From the NCBI GenBank assembly GCA_008330645.1, contig VLTN01000020.1:62001-126000 (forward strand): DNA of 64,000 nt, given 5' to 3'. The notes beneath the pieces were generated by a model. It was not told the DNA's origin and did not search any database. It saw only the letters and a list, made by a program, of their open reading frames with translations. Source of the stretch: Cafeteria roenbergensis (lineage: Eukaryota; Sar; Bigyra; Bicosoecida; Cafeteriaceae). The translations under genes and the position numbers were made by a program. Below, in pieces: positions 56,700 through 64,000 of the stretch (the first letter of the stretch is position 1; every line of letters begins with the position of its first letter).

Positions 56700-56969
56700 G
56701 GCGGGGGCCCACGCCAGTGTGCGATGAGCGGCGGTCTGCCCCGCCTCTGCTCGGGCGGGCGGGGCAGTGAGTCCACGCCGCGCGTGAGCGCTGGCACGGT
56801 GCATGCGTGCCGTTCTCGCGTTGGGAGTGAGCGCGAACTGGCTGGCGCAACTTGATGCATGGCGCTCTGCCCAGAGAGCGCGCCTTGTGCTGTGGGGTGC
56901 CCGTTGCCCGGCCGAAACAGTGTCACAGCGCGTTTCGCGCCCAAGCGGCGCCCGACCGGCACGTCGCTC

Positions 56970-59900
56970 TCAGCGCTGGTCACGCATGCACACGCTGAGC
57001 CGCCCGCCGTTGAGAGGCAGCGAGCGGGGCCCCGTACGCGGCAGCACGCGGCGGATGCCATGGAAGAGCTGTCTGGCCGGGCCGCCCATCACCAGCACGT
57101 CGCCGCTTGCGAGGCGGAACAGCCGAGGCCTCGCTCCGGCCGCCTTGGGGTCCCCGTCAAACACCTCAAGCTCCGCCGTGGCGCCCACGGACACCGTCAC
57201 GAGCGGGGCTCCGTCCCGCAGCGCCGATGGCGCCTCGCACGTGCTCTGGTGGGGCGCAGTGCCTCCCCTTCCGGCCTCGAAGAAGGAGCACTCACAGACG
57301 TCGGCCGCCATCGACGCCGGGTCGCGGGCGCCAGCGCAGGCCGCGTCGCCCGCCGCGGCCAGCGCGGCGCACTCTCTGGCCAGCCGCTGGAGCGCTGGCG
57401 GCAGGGCCGGGGCGGGGGCGTTGTCCAGGTGTGAGCGGCGCGGCTCAAAGTCCCTCAGGCGCGGGTTCCAGCTCTGCCCCAAGTGCATCGTCCGGCAGCG
57501 CATGGAGCAGCCCTCGGCGTCAGCGGCGGGGAACCCACCCTCCCCTGCACCCAGCGCGGCCGCTGCCTGAGCGATGGCGACCTGCGCCGCCTCGGGCACG
57601 AACTCGCGAAGGATGACCAGGCCGGGCATGGCCAGCTCCACCTTGCGCGGGCGTGGCCAGCGGGCGAAGGCTCCCTGCGCGAGGGCGGCGTCCAGCGCGG
57701 CCAGCGAGGGCCCAGGCTCGGGTGCGGGCACCGGCGCGGCAGAGCCGGACGACACGTCGTAGGAGGGGCACTCGGTGAAGGTGCCGAGGCCGCGGTCGCC
57801 GGCCGAGCCGGACGCGGCGCCGGAGCCGGCGCCATGCGTCGCTGCGGGCTTGAGAGAGCGGGCCGGGCGAAAGGCAAGGCTGACTGGGGCCAGGGAGGCC
57901 GGGGCGGTTTCGAGCACCCTGTCGGGAACGAGAAGGAGCGACGTCGCGTGCCGCATGGACGCGGCGGGGATGGAAGCGCGGCCCGTCGGCGTGAAGACGT
58001 CGACGCGCGGAAGCACCACGGGGGACGGGAGGACGTGCGGCCGCTCGACCCGCCAGAGGAGGGGCTGGGAATACTCGCGAGGCGCCGTCGCGTCGATCAC
58101 GCGGCTGCGGTACTCGTCCATGGAGAGCGTCTCTGCGACGTCCACGGCGCCCAGCAGCGCGCTGGACGGGAAGGAAACCGGAAGGGGTAGGTCGACGTCG
58201 GGGAGCATTTGCTTGTAGCCGAGCAGAGCCGCGTCGATGTCGGCCTGGGACGGGCGATGGGGCGTTGACACGACCCAGACCCGGCCGCGATGGGACGTGC
58301 GCCACGACGCGCCCACGAAGCGCTTCAGCCCGCTCATGACGAGCGAGGCCCACGGCTGGTCCAGGGCCAGAGCGGCTCCGGCGGAGCCAGCCGCTCTGGC
58401 GTCCGACGCCGGCTGGTCGCCGGGCAGCGACACCGCGTCGCTCAGGGCGCCGGGACCGTCTCGCGCCGCAGCAGCCAGCGCTGCAGCCGCCTCGTCAGTG
58501 GGGGCGGAGCCTGGCGTGCCGGCTGGCCCCGATCGTGCCGCGTCGGCCGCCCGACCCCTCCCCTGCTGCTGCTGCTGCTGCTCCTGCTGGAGCGCAGCAG
58601 CGAACGTGAGGGCCTCCGGCGTGGGGTTGGGCCCGCGAATGAGCCTGCTGGCCACCTCTGACGCGGGGGCGCCTGCGGTCGACGCCGAGGCGGCGTCGGC
58701 CCAGCCCGGCCCCACGGCATCGTCGCCCGACTCCAGCAGCGACGCCAGCCGAACGGCGTTCCCGCCAAGGTGCCAGTCGACCCCGACCACGGAGGCCGCA
58801 ACGGAGAGGAGCGAGGCCACGCCGTAGCCGCGCACCTCCCGCGGCACGAGCCCGGCCGCTGCCTCCGCGGCGTCCGTCGCTGCCACGGCCGCGGCTGCCT
58901 CTGCGGCTGCCTTGCGGCCGCCTGCGAGCTCGCCCCGCGCCGCCGCAGCGCGCGCCGCCCTGTCCTCCGCCCTGCGCCGCCGCAGCGCCCCTGCCGCCCC
59001 AGACGTGTCGAGCGGGTCCGCGTGCTGCAGAACGCTGGAGCCACCGAAGGCGGCCGCCGTGAACCCGAGCACGTCGCGGTCCGACGCGGCCGTCCGCCGA
59101 GAGGCGGTGGATCCGGCGGGGTCGGCGGTGCGCCTGCGGCCGCCCTGCTGCGTCGGGTGGCCGGACGTCTGGTGAGCGCGCTCGTCCGTCGCCCCTCCGC
59201 CGCCCGCCCCAGACTCGGCAGGGATTGCCCCGAGCGCTGCGGCCATGCTCGTGGGCGCGGCTGCCTGGCGAGCCGCGCTCCCAGCCCCGCCGCCGCTTGC
59301 GCCCCACACCCCGCCCGCGGCAACTCCGCCTGCGGAGGACCCCCCGAGCCGCCGTTCCTTGCGCGCCGCTGCGTCGGAGAGGAGGGAGCGGTACACCTCA
59401 GCGGCGCGCCCGGAGAGAGCCGCTGCCTTGCTGCACGAGGTCTCGAGCCCGCTGGCGGACGCCCCGGCAGCAGCCATCTCCCTGGCCCGCGCCTGGTCCT
59501 CCTCGCGCTTCCGGATGCGCTCAGCGGCGCTCCTGGCCCCCTGCTCCTGCGCTGCCTCCCACGCGCTCTTGCCTCCCCCGCCGCGCACCGACGCGGCCAG
59601 CTCCTCCCGCATGGCGGCCTTACGGTCCGCCTCGGCGTCACGCAGCCGCACCGTGCCTGCCCCCATGTCCACCTCGATCTGCATCGTCATGGGCCCCACC
59701 GAGTGCAGCCGCTCCCGGCGCTCCGCCTCGGCCTTGCGAACGGAGTCGCGCTCCGCCGCGCTCAGCCACACGTCCCCGCCGCCGGCGCCCCCCGAGCCCG
59801 CCGGCCCAAAGTAGTCGGCCTGGTCGTCGAACACCTGCGTGCGCGCCTCGCTGGACCGGTCGAAGCCCAGCAGCCTGTTCTTGTGCGCGATTGCGCGTCG

Positions 59901-61373
59901 CAGCGCGTCTGACATCGGAGCGGCGCGCTCGCCACCCGGGGTGTCCTCGTCCACGAACGCGTCGTCGCCGTCGCCGTCGGCGTCGTCGTCGTCGCCCTCT
60001 GCCTCCGCAGCCGCTGCGCCGGCCTCATCGGCTGCCGCCCGGCCGCTTGCGGCTCCTGCAGCCGATGCAGCCGCAGCCCCTCCTGCAGCCGCAGCCCCTC
60101 CTGCAGCCGCCGCGCCCTCGCCGGCTGCTTCCGGCCGATCTTCTGGCCGGCCAGCCGCGGGCGAGGCGCCAATCTCGGTCCGTCCGGTGGCCGTCGCGCG
60201 CTGGTGCTCGCACAGCATCGCTGCGCCCAGCGACGAGGTGAGCTCCGCCGCCCTCTGGCGAGCCTCCAGGATGGCCCTGCGGCCCGGCGCCACGTGCTCG
60301 AGCGCGGTGCCGCAGGCCGTGCACACGCGCCCGGCCTCTCGGTCGCAGAGCACCTTGCCGCAGGCCATGCAGTTGGTCCAGAGGCCGTGCGTGGTGGCCA
60401 TGCACGGGCAGTACGGGCCCCGGCTGGTCTGAAGGGCCGCCTTGTCGCCCTTGGGGAGCCCGGACAGGCCCGAGTCGGACAGCTCCAGCGCGTGGCGTCT
60501 GGCGTCGGCGGCGCCCCGGGAGGACCACGCGCCGCCGCCCAAGGGCCTGGACGGGGCCTTGGTCTCCTCGGAGCGGGAGCCGCCGGTGGACGCCGCCGCT
60601 GGCGCGGGCGGCTCCGTGCGCGGTCGCCCCGCGGGCAGCGCGCTGGAAGGCGGCGCTGCCGCCTGGGCGGCGGGAACAGCAGCCGCTGTTGGCGCCGCGG
60701 CGGAAGCGGCAGGAGGGCGCGCTGCCACCGGGCTCTGCTTGGCAGGCGCCGGGGCCTTCGACTTGGCTGGGCCGCTGTGGAGGTCGAAGAGCGGCTGCGC
60801 CTGCTTGGTCTGCGGCTTCGCGGGGGCAGCGGCGGCGGCAGCGCCGCCACCGCCGCCACCGCCGCGCTGGCCGCGGGATTTGCGTCCCGAGCGGCCCTGC
60901 GATCCCGATGCGACGCCGAGGGCAGCCGGGCCTGGGGCCGGAGCGGGGGCCGACGACCCCGCCACCGAGCTCAGTGACATGAAGCCGCCACTGCTGCTCG
61001 GCTTGGCGCGCTGTGGGGCAGGGGCCGTCTTGCGAGTCCGGGTCCCGAGCTCCTGCACCAGCTTGTCCACCTCCCTGCTCTCGCCTGCGGGTTCAAGGCG
61101 TGGGGGGGGGGGCAGAGAGCGCAGCGGTCACGCACGCCAGTGGAGCTCCAAGCCACCCGCAGTGACCGCCCAGCGCCTGGGCCGCCGTTGCCCGCAACGG
61201 AACCAGCAAATTGCGGAGGGGGGCACCTCACCTGCAAAGGACTCGATATGCTCCCGCATCGTGTCCAAGGACGGCAAGGTGAGCACGTAGTCGGCGACCT
61301 CGTCGCAGGGAAAGCCTAGCAGAATGCTCATGCTCGTGCGCAGCCAAGTGCGCACATCGAGCGAGGCCGACAT
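56970..61373 (-). CDS. TRIP4/ASC-1 homologue fused to a C-terminal AlkB-like domain, two exons
   Basis: Exon 1 is 61373-61232 (MSASLDVRTWLRTSM...HIESFAG; donor GTGAGG) and exon 2 is 61084-56970, joined in phase 1. The product is 1,418 residues. Exon 1 matches the N-terminal helical region of TRIP4. Residues about 274-305 form the C2HC5 zinc finger (CPCMATTHGLW, NCMACGKVLCD, CTACGTAL). Residues about 954-1080 form an ASCH domain (ALDQPWASLVMSGLKRF, RVWVVSTPH, LWRVERPHVL). Residues about 1195-1418 resemble AlkB-type 2-oxoglutarate/Fe(II) oxygenases: AMPGLVILREFVPE, APHQSTCEAP, GDVLVMGGPARQLFHGI and a C-terminal RLSVCMRDQR. The expected HxD iron motif reads His-Gln-Ser, so the Asp ligand seems missing. 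TRIP4 is part of the ASCC complex, which in animals partners with ALKBH3 in alkylation repair and also acts on stalled ribosomes, so the fusion joins functionally linked proteins. Activity is uncertain. Confidence 0.85.
61085..61231 (-). other. Intron of the TRIP4-AlkB gene, with a C run before the acceptor
   Basis: This 147-nt GT-AG intron has donor GTGAGG and acceptor AACCCGCAG. On the coding strand an 11-base C run (plus-strand G run near 61102-61112) lies about 15 nt upstream of the acceptor, where a polypyrimidine tract would be. Splicing joins the TRIP4 N-terminal helix (exon 1) to GESREVDKLVQEL in exon 2. Confidence 0.75.
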
Positions 61374-61548
61374 CGCCGGCTCGCTTCGGGCCGCTTGCCG
61401 GTCCAAGTGGCGCCTGCAGCGAGTCGTCGGAACGCCGAAATTTTGCGTGGCCGGTGCTGGCAGAGCACATCCTTGCCGACGGGACAAGACTGCGCATGGG
61501 CGCTTGCAGTCGCGCCCCCTCACTCCCTACAGACCCGGAGCCGGAACC
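61374..61548. promoter_or_regulatory. Compact divergent promoter region
   Basis: Only 175 bp separate the start codons of the TRIP4-AlkB gene (leftwards) and the dihydropteridine reductase gene (rightwards). The two promoters and 5' untranslated regions must be packed or overlapped here. No motif was identified with confidence. Confidence 0.45.
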
Positions 61549-62634
61549 ATGCTCGCTCGCGGCGCCGTGCGCATGATGTCGACCGAAGCCTCGTCTCGCG
61601 TCGTGCTTGTGGTGGGGGGATCAGGCGCCTTGGGCCGCGCTTGCGTGTCAGCCTTCAAGGCGGCCGACTGGACGGTCGTGTCGGCCGACCGAGTGGAGGA
61701 CAAGGAGGCAGACCACTCCGTCGTAGTCGATGGCGCGTGGGACTCGCATGTGGAGCAGCTTGCGGCACCTGCGGCGAAGTGAGGCTGCTGTTGTGGGGGG
61801 CCAGGATTCCGAACACTCGAGGCAACGGCGGTCACCTCACGTCGCTGCGAGCGTGCCACCTCTCGCCTCACATGCCGCAGGCTGGGAAACTACAGCGCAG
61901 TCATCTGCACGGCAGGCGGCTGGGCCGGCGGCTCCCTGAGCGAGCCCGAGGACGCCGTGGCCGGCGCGCAGTCGATGATCGAAGCTTGCTACCAGACGGC
62001 GCTCTCCAGTGAGCGACTCGCTGGTCGCTTTCCTGCTCACTGCCCGCGTTGCCCGCCCCGGGGGAGCAGCTCTCGCGAGCCCGCCGGGCCCCCGCTCGCC
62101 GCCAGCACACCCCGCCCCCGCTCCGCCCGGTGACGATCGGCGAGAGTTAGCTGTCCACGGGAGTGTCGCGACCCGAAGACCCCCATCCCCCACACACCCT
62201 CCCCCCCCCCTTTCGCCTCTGCACCCACCCTGCGCACCGCAGGCGCTCTCGTGTCGTACAAGTGCATGCGGCCCGACGGCCTCCTTGCGCTCACCGGCGC
62301 CGCCGCCGCGCTCGGCCCCACCCCCGGCATGATCGGCTACGGCATGGCCAAGGCCGCGACCGCATTCCTCTCCTCCTGCGCCGCCGCCCCGAACGCCGAG
62401 GGCGGGCTCCCCGACGCGGCTCACGTGACGCTCATCGCACCCAACGTGCTGGACAGTCCCGCGAACCGCGCCAACATGCCAGACGCCGACTTTGGCACGT
62501 TCACGCCCCCGGCGGTGGTGGCTGACCTGCTGCTCAGCCGGGCGGAGGGTGGTGACGGCAGGGCCGGGGCCGCCAGGGGCGAGATCTTGGAGCCGCGCAC
62601 GGCAGAGGGTGTCACCACCTGGCACCGCCGCTGA
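61549..62634 (+). CDS. QDPR: Quinoid dihydropteridine reductase, three exons
   Basis: Exons are 61549-61778, 61881-62008 and 62243-62634, with donors GTGAGG and GTGAGC, acceptors CCGCAG, and phases 2 and 1 that agree at both junctions. The product is 249 residues, the usual length for the family. The N-terminal Rossmann turn is LVVGGSGALGRACVSAF. The strand AVICTAGGWAGG is characteristic of QDPR. The catalytic pair is in TPGMIGYGMAKAA (Tyr152, Lys156), as in short-chain dehydrogenases. PDADFGTFTPPAVV and EGVTTWH match the C-terminal family pattern. The enzyme reduces quinonoid dihydrobiopterin back to tetrahydrobiopterin with NADH, sustaining aromatic amino acid hydroxylases, and is expected in the cytosol. 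An inner Met (MMSTEASS) could be an alternative start. Confidence 0.92.
62009..62242 (+). other. Intron 2 of the dihydropteridine reductase gene, C-rich
   Basis: This 234-nt GT-AG intron has donor GTGAGC and acceptor GCACCGCAG. Its 3' half is strongly C-rich, with an 11-13-base C run near 62200-62212 ahead of the acceptor. Splicing here restores the QDPR core between ...YQTALS and ALVSYKCMRP. Confidence 0.75.
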
Positions 62635-63159
62635 GGCGGCGGCCTGCGCACGGTCGCGGGAAGCAGCGATGGACAGCTGGGCGGCAGGCTGGGGCACCGG
62701 CACCAGCTGCGCACTGCGCCAGCGCTATCATTTGCGCTTGCGAATGCGCTAGCGAATGCGGATGCGCTTGCGAATGCGCTTGCGAATGCGAATGCAACGT
62801 TTGCGCGCACGAGGCTGTCTGTGGCGCGACGAAGAAACGGGAATTAGTTGAGCAAGGGTCGCGCGAGCGCACGCAAGCAGAGGCCAAGCGAGGGCGTGAC
62901 GACGGTGGCGGTGACGAAGAGAGCGGTCATGTCGAGGCGGGGAGTGGGCAGGGACCCACGCGCCTCGCCGCGGCACGGTGGCGCAGGAGGGGCTCGGGCC
63001 AGACCGGCGCCAGGCGCCGCGCCCGAGAGAAGCACCGCCCTTCCTCTCTCGCCCCCTCTCGCTCCCACGTGACCGGCACGCGCGGGGCACGAGCCGTCAG
63101 GGCGGGATGCCACGGCGCGGGGAGAGCGGGGCGGCAGGCGAAGCCGCCCCGAGCAATCC
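62635..63159. other. Convergent intergenic region with a short minisatellite
   Basis: This 525 bp lies between the stop codons of the reductase gene and the right-edge gene. It contains a 12/6-bp tandem repeat at 62734-62793. No credible gene or RNA was seen; frames here are compositionally odd. Confidence 0.45.
62734..62793. repeat. 12-bp tandem repeat (unit GCGCTTGCGAAT) with 6-bp partial units
   Basis: Three exact copies of GCGCTTGCGAAT (62734, 62764, 62776), one copy with a single change (62746, TAGC for TTGC) and two half units (GCGGAT at 62758, GCGAAT at 62788) lie head to tail. The half units suggest the 12-mer itself grew from a GCGAAT-like hexamer. It lies in non-coding DNA between two convergent genes. 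Confidence 0.85.
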
Positions 63160-64000
63160 CTAGCCATGCATGGAGGGGTCAGCTGACGCGTACGGCGAGG
63201 GCCCGGCGTAAGCGTCGCCGTGGATGAAGAAGATGGTGGGAGCCTGGGCGGCAGAGCTCGAGGACATCTGCGCGAGGCGGCTCGCCGTGGCAGCGGCGGC
63301 AGAGGCTGCGGCGGCCGCTGCGATGGCGTCAATGCCCGCGGAGCCAGCGCGGGGATCCATGGCCGGCGCCGGGGGCGTCCAAGACGGCAGCTCTGCCAGC
63401 ACGGCCGCGTCGAGGGTGTGCTGCATCCTGGCCTCGAGCACCTCTCTGGCGTGCTGGCCGGCGAGGCCCCGGCGCATGGCCACCTGCTCCAGCACGCCCA
63501 GAGGCGTCCATGGCCCCAGGCGGGCCTCGGCCTCCGCCGAGTTGGCCGATCGCCGGAGCGCCAGGTTGAGCGCTGCGTAGGGGGCCTCGGGAATGTCGGG
63601 GTGCTCTGCGCAGACGAGGAGGCGCTTGCACCACTGGAAGAACCGATCCCGTTGGGCAGCCTCCAGCACCGAAGCCAGGGCGTCGTCGAACCAGGCCGAG
63701 GCGGGGGCCGCGCGCAGGAGGGCAGCCTGGTGCTGCTCGCGGAGCTGGGAAACCACGCGCAGCGCTGACCGCTGGGCGCGGACGGCCGCTCCGTGGGCGA
63801 GGATGTGCTCGCGCTGCTCCGCAGTGAGCTGGAGCGCTGCGGCCATCTCGTCAATGAGCGCCTGCCGATCAGACACGACGCCGCCGCCAGCGCCGCCGCT
63901 GCTGCTGCTGCTGCTGCTGCCGTCCCCAGCAGCCTTGCTGCCACTGCTGCTGGTGATCTCCGGGCAGCAGCCCTCGGAGGAGCACTTGCGCGCCTCGTTC
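63160..64000 (-). CDS. Unrecognised gene, 3' part, running off the right edge
   Basis: The frame is open from the window edge to a stop at 63160, about 279 residues, with no start inside the window that can be trusted. From the edge come a Cys-containing stretch (NEARKCSSEGCCPEI), a poly-Ser run encoded by AGC repeats, then a helical region: QALIDEMAAALQLTAEQREHI, ALRVVSQLREQHQAALL, WFDDALASVLEAAQRDRFFQWCKRLL, then a mixed region and a Ser/Ala-rich tail ending ...PSPYASADPSMHG. The 'L.LT.EQR...' and 'VLEAAQRDRFFQW' helices resemble the region after the leucine zipper in some stramenopile bZIP factors, but no bZIP is visible in this part, so this is only a suggestion. The gene is convergent with the reductase gene. 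Confidence 0.6.
   Translation of the reverse strand, partial: NEARKCSSEGCCPEITSSSGSKAAGDGSSSSSSSGGAGGGVVSDRQALIDEMAAALQLTAEQREHILAHGAAVRAQRSALRVVSQLREQHQAALLRAAPASAWFDDALASVLEAAQRDRFFQWCKRLLVCAEHPDIPEAPYAALNLALRRSANSAEAEARLGPWTPLGVLEQVAMRRGLAGQHAREVLEARMQHTLDAAVLAELPSWTPPAPAMDPRAGSAGIDAIAAAAAASAAAATASRLAQMSSSSAAQAPTIFFIHGDAYAGPSPYASADPSMHG

Overview
This window is nuclear DNA from a GC-rich protist. Genes lie head-to-head, tail-to-tail or in tandem, mostly 140-710 bp apart. Many have spliceosomal GT-AG introns, with donors nearly all GTGAG and acceptors ending GCAG. Proteins are Ala/Ser/Gly-rich and several are enormous (about 4,400 codons). A tyrosine-recombinase retrotransposon of Ngaro type sits in the left part. 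High GC, compact intron-poor genes and a GC-rich Ngaro element together resemble the bicosoecid flagellate Cafeteria (stramenopile), whose genome is known to carry Ngaro elements. That assignment is an inference, not something the sequence proves.

Left to right: (1) 1-2590, minus: 5' part of an unrecognised acidic/Ser-rich protein, two exons, running off the left edge. (2) 3056-9508: a complete Ngaro-like element read on the minus strand, with split direct repeats A1-ORFs-B1-A2-B2, a gag-like ORF, reverse transcriptase/RNase H and a tyrosine recombinase. It landed in the short promoter region between the first gene and its divergent neighbour. (3) 9612-10502, plus: Sec14-like CRAL-TRIO protein. 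(4) 10643-11737, minus: RRM fused to a STEEP1-like domain. (5) 12183-25975, minus: giant protein with two PX domains. (6) 26486-39802, plus: giant TMEM94/ERMA-type P-type ATPase-like membrane protein. (7) 40136-44510, minus: unrecognised Ala-rich helical protein, three exons. (8) 44817-47447, plus: class 3 (diacylglycerol-type) lipase. (9) 48161-55348, plus: GON4L-like nuclear protein. (10) 55943-56699, plus: LOG/TIGR00725-type Rossmann protein, two exons. (11) 56970-61373, minus: TRIP4/ASC-1 homologue fused to a C-terminal AlkB-like domain. (12) 61549-62634, plus: quinoid dihydropteridine reductase, three exons. (13) 63160-64000, minus: 3' part of an unrecognised gene running off the right edge.

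The genes do not form a pathway; they are ordinary eukaryotic neighbours dealing with phosphoinositides and lipids (CRAL-TRIO, PX, lipase), transport (TMEM94), nuclear regulation (GON4L, TRIP4) and pterin metabolism. The most notable items are the intact split-repeat architecture of the retroelement, two unusual domain fusions (RRM-STEEP1 and TRIP4-ASCH-AlkB, the latter lacking an expected iron-ligand Asp), and the extreme expansion of the TMEM94 and PX proteins. Exon boundaries were chosen by hand from splice motifs, reading-phase agreement and family similarity. No RNA genes, CRISPR arrays or viral insertions were recognised.
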